Below, in pieces: positions 17,183 to 26,524 of a stretch of DNA of 64,000 nt (positions are counted from its first letter, which is position 1; each line of letters opens with the position of its first letter). Made by a program: the position numbers and the translations under genes. The notes beneath the pieces were generated by a model, which searched no databases, was not told where the DNA came from, and saw only the letters and a list, made by a program, of their open reading frames with translations. Origin of the DNA: GCA-2731375 sp964631725 (GTDB lineage Bacteria; Pseudomonadota; Alphaproteobacteria; GCA-2731375); contig CAZVYX010000017.1 in the NCBI GenBank assembly GCA_964631725.1, positions 1-64,000 on the forward strand, read 5' to 3'.

Positions 17183-18139
17183 ATGGAATATACGACCCTG
17201 GGACGAACCGGCTTGAAAGTCAGTGTTGCCGGTTTCGGTTGCGGCGGCAGCAGCCGGCTGGGCCAAAACACCGGGGCGACCGAGGCCCAGTCGGTGGCCC
17301 TGGTGCGCCATGCCATGGATCTGGGGGTCAATTTTTTTGACACGGCGGAAGCCTATGGCACCGAGACTATCGTCGGCCTGGCGGTTCAGGATACGCCACG
17401 CGACGCCGTGGTGATTTCCACCAAGAGCCGTATCCGAAAGGACGGCGAGCTTGTTTCGGGCGAGGCCATCGTCAGCAATCTCGAGGCCTCGTTGCGGCGC
17501 CTGCAAACCGATCATGTGGACATCTTCCACCTGCACGGCGTGCCGCCGGCTGACTACGACCATGTTCTAAGCGAGGTCGCCCCCGCCCTGCTGCGTGAAA
17601 AGGAAAAGGGAAAATTCCGCCACCTCGGAATCACCGAGACGGGGCCGAATGATCATAGGCATCTGATGCTGCAGCGCGCCTTCGACGACGACATCTTTGA
17701 CGTGGTCATGTTGGCCTATCACATGATGAACCAGAACGCGCGGCTGAGCGTGTTTCCGCGAAGCCAAGCAAATGGTGTTGGCACATTGTTGATGTTCGTG
17801 GTGCGGCGGATATTTAGCGACCCAGCCTATCTGCGGGAGATCATGAAGCGGCTGGCGGAAAACGGCGATATTTCCCGCGAACTGGCCGATGAGGATCAGC
17901 CGCTGGGGTTTCTATGCCATGAAGGCGGGGCGTCCAGCGTGATCGATGCCGCGTACCGGTTTGCCCGTCACGAACCGGGCGCGGACGTTATTCTGTTTGG
18001 CACCGGCAGTGTCGAACATCTTGAGCACAACATTGCATCCATCCTGAAGCCGCCCTTGCCCCGGGCGGATACTGAATCGCTTTACAAGCTATTCGGCGCG
18101 TTGGAGGGCGTTGGCCTGGATTTGCCCAGGCGGCGGTGA
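17183..18139 (+). CDS. Aldo/keto reductase family protein
   Basis: The 318-residue protein starts MEYTTLGRTGLKVSVAGFGCGG, the family signature. The catalytic tetrad is in place: Asp and Tyr in FFDTAEAYG, Lys in VISTKSR and His in IFHLHGV. It reduces aldehydes or ketones with NADPH or the reverse. GAGTGAGGCG precedes the ATG. It probably shares a transcript with the LLM oxidoreductase. The substrate is unknown. Confidence 0.9.
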   Translation: MEYTTLGRTGLKVSVAGFGCGGSSRLGQNTGATEAQSVALVRHAMDLGVNFFDTAEAYGTETIVGLAVQDTPRDAVVISTKSRIRKDGELVSGEAIVSNLEASLRRLQTDHVDIFHLHGVPPADYDHVLSEVAPALLREKEKGKFRHLGITETGPNDHRHLMLQRAFDDDIFDVVMLAYHMMNQNARLSVFPRSQANGVGTLLMFVVRRIFSDPAYLREIMKRLAENGDISRELADEDQPLGFLCHEGGASSVIDAAYRFARHEPGADVILFGTGSVEHLEHNIASILKPPLPRADTESLYKLFGALEGVGLDLPRRR

Positions 18140-18164
18140 CCGTGCCGTGCGGTGCGCGCGGCCG

Positions 18165-19019
18165 TCATAATAGATGCTTCTGGAAGAATGCCGTTAGCGG
18201 TGCAAAAGACGCCGCCGCGCGTTCGCTCTGATCCACATAGACCAGATCAATCTCGCCACCGGCCTCGCGGTAGCGCGCAGCGAACCTTTCTGGTTCATTG
18301 AGGTCGAGCGCCGATTCCGGATCCCGGTAATCGTGGATCTCGTCAGGTTGTCCCTGGACCCATAACGCCGGCGGAACTTCGACGGGTTCGCCACGTTCCA
18401 ACGCCAAAAGCGGATTGCCCGCCGCCATGTTGTCCTCGTTCCGCCAATAGAGGTCGTGGCGTTCCGGAATATTGCCGGTCCATGCCGGCGGTTCCGCGCT
18501 ATCACGCAGCCGAAGGGCATGACGATAGCGCGACAGGGGATTGATGACCGGCCACGTCATCCCCACGCAACGCACATGCGCTGTCGTGTCCGGGATCGAC
18601 GGTTCGAGTTCCAAACTGGCGTAGCGTTGATCCAGGGGCCGCATGGCCATCAACATTGCCAAATGTCCGCCGCTGGACTGGCCGGATATGCCGACCCGAT
18701 CGGCATCGATCCGAAGCGCATTTGACTGTGATTTCAGCCAACGCACCGCAAAATTGATGTCGGCCAGGGACGTTGGATAACCATCGCCGGCGTGGCGAAA
18801 ATCCAACGCAGCCGTGGCAAGTCCCGCCTGAACTAGGACTTCATCACGCTCCCGGCATCCGCCCAGGTCCCCCTGGGTCCAGGCGCCGCCATGAAGATCG
18901 ACAACCAACGGGAAAGGGCCCGGCCCGTGCGGCCTGAGAAGCCGCAGCATGAGCGGATCATTGCCGTGCCGCAGGTAGGCGATATCTTCGGTGGTGTAGT
19001 CAGAGGATTTGGCTGACAT
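18165..19019 (-). CDS. Alpha/beta hydrolase (esterase/lipase, HSL-like)
   Basis: The 284-residue protein has DLHGGAWTQGD (the HGG oxyanion hole of hormone-sensitive-lipase-type esterases), the nucleophile elbow GISGQSSGGHLAM and a C-terminal region with QGQPDEIHDYRDP and VYVDQSERAAASF. The expected C-terminal catalytic histidine is not obvious: the QSER segment lies where it would be, so activity is less sure than the fold. The ATG at 19019 is preceded by AAGGGGAGC; the longer frame has no such site. Confidence 0.78.
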   Translation of the reverse strand: MSAKSSDYTTEDIAYLRHGNDPLMLRLLRPHGPGPFPLVVDLHGGAWTQGDLGGCRERDEVLVQAGLATAALDFRHAGDGYPTSLADINFAVRWLKSQSNALRIDADRVGISGQSSGGHLAMLMAMRPLDQRYASLELEPSIPDTTAHVRCVGMTWPVINPLSRYRHALRLRDSAEPPAWTGNIPERHDLYWRNEDNMAAGNPLLALERGEPVEVPPALWVQGQPDEIHDYRDPESALDLNEPERFAARYREAGGEIDLVYVDQSERAAASFAPLTAFFQKHLL

Positions 19020-19142
19020 GGATGCTCCCCTTGTTAAGTCCATTGATGAACGCAAATATTGATCCTGTGTTGCTTTGATTTCCATGCAGAATGACATGGC
19101 AGGCGGTTTCATCAATCACGATGGCCTGTCGCCACAAACGCC

Positions 19143-20270
19143 TTAACTATCCACGCCGCCCCAGATCGCCTCCGCTGTCTCGACGACCAGTTCCAATTTT
19201 CTTTTTTGATCATCCTCGGTGATCTTGTTGCCTTCTTCGGTGGAGGCAAAGCCGCATTGGGGCGCGATACCCAGTTGGTCGAGATCGGCATACTTGCCGG
19301 CTTCATCGAACTTGCGCCGCAGCTCATCAACACTTTCCAGATCGCCGGTCTTGGTGGTTATGAAGCCAGGCAGAACCCGTTTGTTGCCCTTTGGCAGCAG
19401 CCTCAGCGGTTCCAGGCCACCGGCCCGTTCGCTGTCGTACTCCATGAAATAGACATCGATGCCGGTCTGATTGAAGATGGCGTCCGCGGCCGGGTCATAG
19501 GCGCCGTCAGCCACCCAGGTGGATTGGAAATTGCCCCGGCAAAGATGCATGGCGATCACCATGTCATCAGGCCGGTCCTTGATGGCATCGTGCATGATCT
19601 TGGCGTATTGCGTGATCAGCCAGTCGGGATCAAAGCCTTCATCCTGCTTCTGCGCGCGCACTTTTGGATCGCACAAATAGGCGAAAAAGATGTCGTCCAT
19701 CTGCAAATACCGGCAACCAAGGTCGTAGAATGACCACACGGCTTTGGCATAGGTCTTGGCAAGATCATCGAACAGAACGTCGACATCTTCATACTCAGGC
19801 GGTGCGATGTCATCCTTGGCGACACGGAAGTGGCAGCAGCTTGGTCCGGGAATAGAGATTTTCGGCTGCGCGGAGGTCACCGTCGATAGATAGCGGTAAT
19901 GCTCCAGCATGGGATGATCGTCGGGGAAGTCCATGCGCCCGGTGATGGTGGCAAAGATCGGCCGCAATTCCGCACCCTGGAACTGGATGCCTTCGCCGCG
20001 CTCAACCAGCTCCATGCCGCTCAACGCGCCCATGAAATCGTAGTGCCAGAAGGAGCGGCGATACTCCCCATCCGTGACCGCCTTCAGGCCCACACGCTCC
20101 TGCAATTTGACCGCGTCGCGAATGGCCTCATCCTCGACCGCCCGCAGACCTTCCGCCGACAGATTGCCGTCTTCAAAATGGGCCTTGCGGGCCTGTTTGA
20201 CGGCTTCGGGGCGCAACAGACTGCCAACGTGATCCGCGCGATATGGCGCGCGCACGGTCGTTTCGGACAT
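19143..20270 (-). CDS. MetE C-terminal-like (cobalamin-independent methionine synthase family) protein
   Basis: The 375-residue protein begins APYRADHVGSLLRPEAVKQAR, the family opening. Zinc ligands are visible in the right order: His and Cys in AMHLCRGN, Glu in YFMEYDSER and Cys in IAPQCGFAS. It lacks the N-terminal half of true MetE, and full-length metH is present at 44866, so a different thiol methyl or alkyl transfer (or cleavage) is likely. GGGAGG lies ten bases before the chosen ATG at 20270. Confidence 0.85.
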   Translation of the reverse strand: MSETTVRAPYRADHVGSLLRPEAVKQARKAHFEDGNLSAEGLRAVEDEAIRDAVKLQERVGLKAVTDGEYRRSFWHYDFMGALSGMELVERGEGIQFQGAELRPIFATITGRMDFPDDHPMLEHYRYLSTVTSAQPKISIPGPSCCHFRVAKDDIAPPEYEDVDVLFDDLAKTYAKAVWSFYDLGCRYLQMDDIFFAYLCDPKVRAQKQDEGFDPDWLITQYAKIMHDAIKDRPDDMVIAMHLCRGNFQSTWVADGAYDPAADAIFNQTGIDVYFMEYDSERAGGLEPLRLLPKGNKRVLPGFITTKTGDLESVDELRRKFDEAGKYADLDQLGIAPQCGFASTEEGNKITEDDQKRKLELVVETAEAIWGGVDS

Positions 20271-20399
20271 CGCACATTCCTCCCAAGATCCCATCCTGAC
20301 GACCTTATTCCAATTTGCCGGTATGATAAGTTCTTTTCGGCGGATTCAGCGTTTGTGTTTGGATGCGAAAATCGGCAAACCGAGTTACGGGAGGTAATC

Positions 20400-20438
20400 A
20401 TGGGTGAAATCGTTGCCACGGCACGGCGGGCGGCATGA
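20400..20438 (+). CDS. Possible 12-codon leader ORF coupled to the molybdenum hydroxylase gene
   Basis: ATG at 20400 follows a strong GGGAGGT and encodes MGEIVATARRAA before a TGA that overlaps the next ATG by four bases (ATGA). The large downstream gene has no ribosome site of its own, so this short frame may drive its translation by coupling. It could instead be the end of a lost gene. Confidence 0.4.
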   Translation: MGEIVATARRAA

Positions 20439-22759
20439 ACAAGTTCGGCATAGGCCAACCGGTCAAGCGGTTCGAGGATCGTCGGCTGCTGTCCGGCGAA
20501 GGCCGGTTTATCAACGACGTCAACCTGGCCGGTCAGTCCCATGCCGTGATGGTGCGCTCCCCACACGCCCACGCACGGATAAACTCCATCAATACATCCA
20601 TGGCCCAGGCCGCGCCTGGCGTGCTCGGCGTATTCACGGGCGACGATGTCGTGGCCGATGGTCTGGGCACGATGAAGCCGGCGGTGCAACGTAAACGCCC
20701 CGATGGTTCGCCCATGTTCGCACGCTCCCACCCTGGCCTGGCCACGGGTTACGTCCGTTATGTGGGCGACCCATTCGCCTTGGTCGTCGCGGCGACAAGA
20801 GCGCAGGCGCTCGACGCGGCTGAGTTGATCGAGGCTGACTTTGACGAGCTGCCGTCCGTCACTGATACGGCCCAGGCGGCGGCGGGCAGAACGGCGGTCT
20901 GGGATGAATGCCCCGACAACGTCTCCAACATATTCGAGGCCGGTGACGCCACCGCGACCGATGCCGCATTCGCCAACGCGGCGCGGGTCGTTCATCGACG
21001 CTATGTGATCAGCCGCGTCTATGCCCATTTCATGGAGCCGCGCGGCGTCATCGGCAATTACGATTCCGGCGAGGACCGCTATACGCTATACGCCGACGTG
21101 CAATATCCGCATCGGGTCCGCAATGCCCTGGCGAGCAGGATTTTCAAGATCCCGGAAAACAAGATCCGGGTCATCGCCGGCGATGTGGGCGGCGGTTTCG
21201 GCACCAAGGGCTGGCAATATCCCGAACACCGGCTGATGCTGTGGGCCTCCCGGAAACTGGGACGTCCCGTAAAATGGACCTGCGAGCGCCAGGAGGCAAT
21301 CCTGGCCGACGAACATGCCCGCGACAATATCTCCGATGCCGAATTGGCCTTGGACGCGGACAACCGCATCCTGGGCTTGCGGGTGCGCACCCTGGCCAAT
21401 GTGGGCGCCTATGTGTCATCCGATCGAAACCTGCTGGCGACATTCACCAATGTCTCCACCTTGGTCGGCGTCTACGACATCCCCGCCGCCCACGTGCATG
21501 TGTCCTGCGTGATGGCCAATACCAGTGGCACCGCGCCGTACCGTGGCGCGGGCCGGCCGGAAGCCATTTATGTTATCGAGCGCCTGTTGGACGATGCGGC
21601 GCGGGAATTGGGCGTTGATCGCATCGCACTGCGCCGTGGAAACATCGTTCCCGAAGGCGCCATGCCTTACCGCAATGCCTTCGGCAATATCTACGACTGC
21701 GGACAGTTCGGCGAGAACATGGAACGCGCCTTGGCCTTGGCGGATCACGATGGCTTCGAGATTCGCCGCGAGGAAGCCGCGTCTCGGGGCAAGCTGCTGG
21801 GCCTCGGCCTTGCCAACGCCATCGAGAAGGCGGCATCGCCTGGCCTGGAATTCGCCGAGATACGCTTCAATCCCAGCGGCAGTGCGATGATCCTGATGGG
21901 CAGCAAGAACCAGGGCCAGGGCCACGAAACCATTTTTCGCCAGATCGTGGCGGAGCGTCTTGGCATCGACCCCAGCGACATTCAATATATTGATGGGGAT
22001 ACGGACCGGGTCGCCTTTGGCATCGGCACCAACGGCTCCCGCTCCACCGTCATCGGTGGCTCCGCCCTGTGGCAGGCGGCGGGCAAGATCATCGAAAAAG
22101 GCAAACAAATTGCGGCGCATTTCATGGAAGCCGACGTGGGCGATATCGATTTCGCCGCCGGCGCCTTTACGGTGACCGGCACGGACCGAAGCATGGGTTT
22201 GCAGGACGTCGCCAAGTCGGCCTTCATGCATGCCAAACTGCCGCCTGGCCTGGAAGGCGGCCTGTTCGAAACCTCGACCTTTTCGCCCGAGGCCAACACC
22301 TTCCCCAATGGCGCACACGTCTGCGAAGTGGAGATCGACCCGGATACCGGCCAGGTCGATCTGGTACGATATGCCGTGGTCGATGATGTCGGCACGGTGA
22401 TCAATCCGATCGGCCTGAAGGGCCAGATCCACGGCGGCATTGCGCAAGGCGTGGGACAGGCGTTGATGGAACAGGTGGTCTATGACCCGGACAGCGGGCA
22501 GCTCTTGAGCGGTTCCTTCATGGACTACACCATGCCGCGGGCCGATACGACCTGCGCCATTCAGGTTGAAAGCAATCCGGTACCAACCGCACTCAATCCA
22601 CTCGGCGCCAAGGGCGCGGGCGAGGCCGGCACCGTCGGCGCCTTGCCTGCCGTGATGAACGCCGTGCTGGACGCCTTGGCGCCGCTTGGTGTAGAGGCGC
22701 TGGATATGCCGGCGACCAGCGAACGGGTCTGGCAGGCGATCCAACAGGCAAAAGCTTAG
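20435..22759 (+). CDS. Xanthine dehydrogenase/CO-dehydrogenase-family molybdopterin-binding large subunit (form II-like), without partners
   Basis: The 774-residue protein starts IGQPVKRFEDRRLLSGEGRF and has GDVGGGFGTKG and the active-site loop APYRGAGRPEA at about residues 368-378. That loop matches the AYRGAGR type of form II enzymes rather than the AYRCSFR of true CO dehydrogenases. Late blocks such as GSKNQGQGHETIFRQIV and the terminal GAKGAGEAG...PAVMNAVLDAL are the molybdenum-cofactor contacts. These enzymes hydroxylate aromatic or purine-like substrates and normally need a medium FAD subunit and a small 2Fe-2S subunit. Neither is in the window, so this is an orphan whose electron-transfer partners are unknown. 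Confidence 0.9.
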   Translation: MNKFGIGQPVKRFEDRRLLSGEGRFINDVNLAGQSHAVMVRSPHAHARINSINTSMAQAAPGVLGVFTGDDVVADGLGTMKPAVQRKRPDGSPMFARSHPGLATGYVRYVGDPFALVVAATRAQALDAAELIEADFDELPSVTDTAQAAAGRTAVWDECPDNVSNIFEAGDATATDAAFANAARVVHRRYVISRVYAHFMEPRGVIGNYDSGEDRYTLYADVQYPHRVRNALASRIFKIPENKIRVIAGDVGGGFGTKGWQYPEHRLMLWASRKLGRPVKWTCERQEAILADEHARDNISDAELALDADNRILGLRVRTLANVGAYVSSDRNLLATFTNVSTLVGVYDIPAAHVHVSCVMANTSGTAPYRGAGRPEAIYVIERLLDDAARELGVDRIALRRGNIVPEGAMPYRNAFGNIYDCGQFGENMERALALADHDGFEIRREEAASRGKLLGLGLANAIEKAASPGLEFAEIRFNPSGSAMILMGSKNQGQGHETIFRQIVAERLGIDPSDIQYIDGDTDRVAFGIGTNGSRSTVIGGSALWQAAGKIIEKGKQIAAHFMEADVGDIDFAAGAFTVTGTDRSMGLQDVAKSAFMHAKLPPGLEGGLFETSTFSPEANTFPNGAHVCEVEIDPDTGQVDLVRYAVVDDVGTVINPIGLKGQIHGGIAQGVGQALMEQVVYDPDSGQLLSGSFMDYTMPRADTTCAIQVESNPVPTALNPLGAKGAGEAGTVGALPAVMNAVLDALAPLGVEALDMPATSERVWQAIQQAKA

Positions 22760-22803
22760 GTAGGCTATGCGGCGCAAGTGAATGCGGAACGACAATACAG
22801 ATC

Positions 22804-23796
22804 ATGCCTGACAATCCCATATTGCTCCTTGCCGGAATGATCAGCGCGCCACGCGTCACATGGATGGCCGAAACGCTGACAACAGACTGGACCATTCGTA
22901 CCTGGAATGAGGATGAGCCCTTCGAAAACTTCGCCAAATTGGTTGCAGCCGCGGATGCGATCGTTGCCGGACGGATACCGGGTGAATGGCCGCCGGTCCC
23001 GAACCTGAAGCTCTATCAACTTCCATTTACCGGGCATCATTGGATTGGACCTCGGGATGTCCCTCGCGGCTGCCTGGTTTGCAACACGTTCGAACATGAG
23101 ATTGCGATAGCGGAATACGTGCTTGGCGCCATGCTGGAACGCGAGATCGGCATCGCAGCGGCGGATCGTCGGTTCCGTTCCCACGGCTGGGATGACGGGG
23201 GCGTGACGGGTGGCGCGGACCATGGTGAATTGTACGGCAAGACAATCGGCATCGTGGGATACGGCCATATTGGCGTCGAAGTCGCACGGCGGGCCGAGGC
23301 GTTTGGCATGCGCTGTATCGCCGTCACGCGGACATCGAGGCCAACGCCAGCGCCGCTGGAATGGTTGGGTTGCATGGATGACCTTGAACGATTGCTGGGT
23401 GAGAGCGACTATGTATTGATTGCTGTTCCCCTGGCCAAGGAAACCCGTGGGCTGATCGATGCCGCCCGTCTTGCCCAAATGAAGCCGGACGGCACGATCA
23501 TCAATGTAGGGCGCGGTCTCGTTATTGATGAAGGCGCGCTCTATGGCGCACTGGCCGAGCGTCGCATCGGGGGAGCGATCATTGACGTTTGGTATGACTA
23601 TCTGAGCGATGATAAGCCTGATCGGTCGCCTTCACGGTTTCCGTTTCAAGAGCTCGACAACAACATCATGACGCCGCATTTCAGCGCCCAAAGTAAAGCG
23701 ATGCGCCTGCGGCGCTGGACCTCTGTCGCCGCCAATGTCGATCGCCTTGCCCGGGGTGAAACGTTGCGCAATATTTGTTTCGAAGGCACTGGTTAG
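22804..23796 (+). CDS. D-isomer-specific 2-hydroxyacid dehydrogenase family protein
   Basis: The 330-residue protein has the NAD-binding loop VGYGHIGVEVARRAE, the arginine region NVGRGLVIDEGALYGAL and a C-terminal TPHFSAQ with the catalytic histidine. The LYQLPFTGHHWIG segment before the cofactor domain replaces the more usual VGVDNID pattern. It interconverts a 2-hydroxyacid and a 2-oxoacid. It lies 44 bases after the molybdenum hydroxylase gene and before a second, clearly different dehydrogenase, so the group probably serves one catabolic route. The substrate is unknown. Confidence 0.85.
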   Translation: MPDNPILLLAGMISAPRVTWMAETLTTDWTIRTWNEDEPFENFAKLVAAADAIVAGRIPGEWPPVPNLKLYQLPFTGHHWIGPRDVPRGCLVCNTFEHEIAIAEYVLGAMLEREIGIAAADRRFRSHGWDDGGVTGGADHGELYGKTIGIVGYGHIGVEVARRAEAFGMRCIAVTRTSRPTPAPLEWLGCMDDLERLLGESDYVLIAVPLAKETRGLIDAARLAQMKPDGTIINVGRGLVIDEGALYGALAERRIGGAIIDVWYDYLSDDKPDRSPSRFPFQELDNNIMTPHFSAQSKAMRLRRWTSVAANVDRLARGETLRNICFEGTG

Positions 23797-23900
23797 TCAG
23801 TGCTCTAGAAGATAACTGATCCGCGGCCACTGGCGCCTTTGGCCAGCCGGCGGCATATCAAATTTCAAATATGTCCTCCAGAATGGATGAGAACTCTAAA

Positions 23901-24959
23901 ATGCCTGTACTTGAAGTCGTCAGCATCCAACGGATCGGGGCCGAGGAAAAGGCTGCGATCCGGGCCGTCGACCCGGCGATAAATTTGACTGACGCAGGTG
24001 GCTGGTTCGATGGCGAAATCCGCGAGACCTGGCCCGCTTTCACTTCCAACCGTTATCTACCTCCCAATGCTATGGGCGAAGGTAGCCGCGCGGAGCGTGA
24101 CCGCATCCTGGCCAAGGCGGAAGTTATCCTCGGCGGCTGGCCGTTCCCCTTGGATCTGCGCGCCAGGGCAAAGAAGCTAAAATGGTTTCATCAACGCCCG
24201 GCCGGTGCCTCCAACTTGCTTCGCGGCGATCTCTGGGGCAGTGACGTGGTGGTGACGACCTCACGCGGCTCGGGCAATACATTGGCGATGGCGGAGTACG
24301 CGCTGGCTGGAATACTGCATTTTGCCAAGGGTTTGCCCCAGGCTTCGATCGATCGGGACGCCGGCCATTTTTCCCATCGTGACTATCGGCCGCTTCTGCT
24401 GGACGGCAAGACCGCGTGCATCGTCGGCGTCGGGGGCATCGGACGGGATGTTGGCAGGCTATGCGCGGCCATTGGCATGCGGGTTGTTGGCACCCGTGGA
24501 ACGGCGGGTAGCGACTTACCGCCACCAGAGGGGTTTGCATTCGTTGGCGGCCCGGCCGAGCTTGATCGCCTGTTGCCGGGTGCCGATTTCGTGGTGATCT
24601 GCTGTCAGTGGACACCGGAGACGCACCACCTTTTCAACGCCAATCGTTTTGCCTTGATGAAGCCGGGCAGCGTGCTGGTCAACGTTGCCCGTGGAGAGAT
24701 CGTCGAAGAAACAGCTCTGGTCGAAGTGTTGCAGCGTGACCATCTACGCGGTGTTGCCTTCGACGTATATGACGGGGAGTTCGAGAAGGCGCCGATGGCG
24801 CAGCTTTGGTCCGATGCCAGGGTATTGATCACGCCGCATATTTCAGGGATGAGCGACCGGAACCGGCATCGTGCCGTCGAGATTTTCTGCGATAATCTTG
24901 CCGCTTACCTTACGGGTCAGCCGCTTGCTAATGTCATTGATTGGGAGCGCGGCTACTAA
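23901..24959 (+). CDS. D-isomer-specific 2-hydroxyacid dehydrogenase family protein
   Basis: The protein is 352 residues from the ATG at 23901 (362 if the ATG at 23871 is used; neither has a strong ribosome site and GGATGAG favours 23901). It has a cofactor domain with VGVGGIGRDVGRLCAAIG, the NVARGEIVEETALVEVL arginine region, FDVYDGEFEKAPM with the acid residue and TPHISGM with the catalytic histidine. It is only distantly similar to the gene just upstream, so this is not a recent tandem copy. A flavoprotein dehydrogenase gene follows. Confidence 0.83.
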   Translation: MPVLEVVSIQRIGAEEKAAIRAVDPAINLTDAGGWFDGEIRETWPAFTSNRYLPPNAMGEGSRAERDRILAKAEVILGGWPFPLDLRARAKKLKWFHQRPAGASNLLRGDLWGSDVVVTTSRGSGNTLAMAEYALAGILHFAKGLPQASIDRDAGHFSHRDYRPLLLDGKTACIVGVGGIGRDVGRLCAAIGMRVVGTRGTAGSDLPPPEGFAFVGGPAELDRLLPGADFVVICCQWTPETHHLFNANRFALMKPGSVLVNVARGEIVEETALVEVLQRDHLRGVAFDVYDGEFEKAPMAQLWSDARVLITPHISGMSDRNRHRAVEIFCDNLAAYLTGQPLANVIDWERGY

Positions 24960-25056
24960 TTGGAATTTTGTGAGTATTAGTGCTGGATTTCCCGCCAAAG
25001 GGAAAGAATTCCGAACCGGATTGAAGGGACTGAATTTGATACCGAAGAATTGGGAT

Positions 25057-26502
25057 ATGACAGCGGACGTCATTGTTGTCGGCTTTGGCGCCGCCGGTGT
25101 TGCCTCGGCCGTCACGGCATGTGAGCTTGGTGCGGATGTATTGATCCTGGAAAAGGCGCCCAAGGGCCAGGAGGGCGGCAACACGCGCGTTGCGGCCCAG
25201 GGCTATCTCAACACTTCGTCGTCGTCGAAGGCCGCGGTCTATTTGAAGGCGCTGTGCGGCCCCTACCCGGTACCTGACGAGATGGTCCGCGTCTGGTCGG
25301 AAGAGATGTGTCTGAACAACGACTGGCTGGCCAGCCTGGGAGGCGATCCTCGGGAACACCAGCATCAGCCCGCTGGCATAGAGTTTCCCGATCTGCCCGG
25401 GGCGGACTGTGTTCACAAATTTCATGACGGACCAACCTACGGATTTTCCAACACCTGGAACCGGTTCGAGAGCCTGGTCAGGGACCGACCGATCCGGGTT
25501 TGTTATGAAACGCCGGGCCGCGAACTGATCCAGGATGGCGGGACAGGGGAAATCCTGGGCGTCCGCGCCGCACGGGGTGGCAAATCCATTTTCGTGAAGG
25601 CACGCAAAGCGGTCGTGCTCACATGCGGGGGCTTCGAGAACAATCAGGAGATGATCCGGAACTACCTTTCGGGCGTACCCTATTGTTACACCTCGGGCAG
25701 TCCCTACAACGAGGGAGACGGTATCTCCATGGCCCTCGCGGTAGGCGCCGACCTTTGGCATATGAATAATTTCGCCGGCCCCTCAATGGCCCTCAAGGTC
25801 CCGGAGGTTGCCACGACATTTTCCATGCAAGCGCTTCATTTCACCAAGACCATGCCGGGCGGCATGATCGTCGTCGGCCCCGACGGAAAGCGTTTCACGG
25901 ACGAGAAATTCAAAACCCGTCACGGCAAGGTGCCATCGAACGGCACCTGGCAGGCGCTCGCGACACCGTGCCCGATGTACATGGTGTTTGACCAGACCTT
26001 GATGGCCTCGGGTCCTCTGTATGACAAGACCCCCAGCCATGGCTGGACGCAAATCATCGAACGCTACGATTGGAGCGAAGACAACAGCGCCGAGCTGAAG
26101 CGAGGCTGGATCAAGATGGCGGATACAGTTGCCGAACTCGCCCCCGCCATCGGCCTCGACGCGGATAGTTTGAGCGAATCTGTCGCGCGCTGGAATGTCC
26201 ATGCGGCGGCCGGGCTGGATGACGACTTCAACCGCACATTAATGCTGACGCCGTTCAATCGCGGGCCGTATTATGCGGTCGAGCTATCGCCTTCCATGCT
26301 CAACACCCAGGGCGGCCCACGGCGCAATGAAAAGGCGCAGGTTCTGCGCCCCGACGGCACGCCAATCCCTCGGCTATATAGCGCGGGAGAGCTAGGATCA
26401 ATTTACAGCTACCTCTATCAGGGCACGGGAAACATCGGCGAATGCCTGGCTTTCGGCCGCATCGCCGCCCGCAATGTTGTCGCGGAAACCCCTTGGTCGT
26501 AA
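25057..26502 (+). CDS. FAD-dependent oxidoreductase (fumarate reductase/ketosteroid-dehydrogenase-like flavoprotein)
   Basis: From the ATG at 25057 the protein is 481 residues. It starts directly with the dinucleotide-binding loop VIVVGFGAAGVASAV; TTG at 25038 is an alternative and the longest frame overlaps the previous gene by 89 bases. EGGNTRVAAQGYLNTS is the FAD-contact block of the FrdA family, and the C-terminal LYSAGELGSIYSYLYQGTGNIGECLAFGRIAARN is the family end. These enzymes desaturate or reduce alpha/beta positions of acids, steroids or tricarballylate. The OYE fusion gene follows 22 bases later. Confidence 0.87.
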   Translation: MTADVIVVGFGAAGVASAVTACELGADVLILEKAPKGQEGGNTRVAAQGYLNTSSSSKAAVYLKALCGPYPVPDEMVRVWSEEMCLNNDWLASLGGDPREHQHQPAGIEFPDLPGADCVHKFHDGPTYGFSNTWNRFESLVRDRPIRVCYETPGRELIQDGGTGEILGVRAARGGKSIFVKARKAVVLTCGGFENNQEMIRNYLSGVPYCYTSGSPYNEGDGISMALAVGADLWHMNNFAGPSMALKVPEVATTFSMQALHFTKTMPGGMIVVGPDGKRFTDEKFKTRHGKVPSNGTWQALATPCPMYMVFDQTLMASGPLYDKTPSHGWTQIIERYDWSEDNSAELKRGWIKMADTVAELAPAIGLDADSLSESVARWNVHAAAGLDDDFNRTLMLTPFNRGPYYAVELSPSMLNTQGGPRRNEKAQVLRPDGTPIPRLYSAGELGSIYSYLYQGTGNIGECLAFGRIAARNVVAETPWS

Positions 26503-26524
26503 CTGGTCACAATCGGGAGCGGAA

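Noticed and set aside
21416..22795. 459-codon minus-strand frame
   Set aside because: Antisense shadow of the molybdenum hydroxylase gene, rich in His/Gly/Asp and without motifs.
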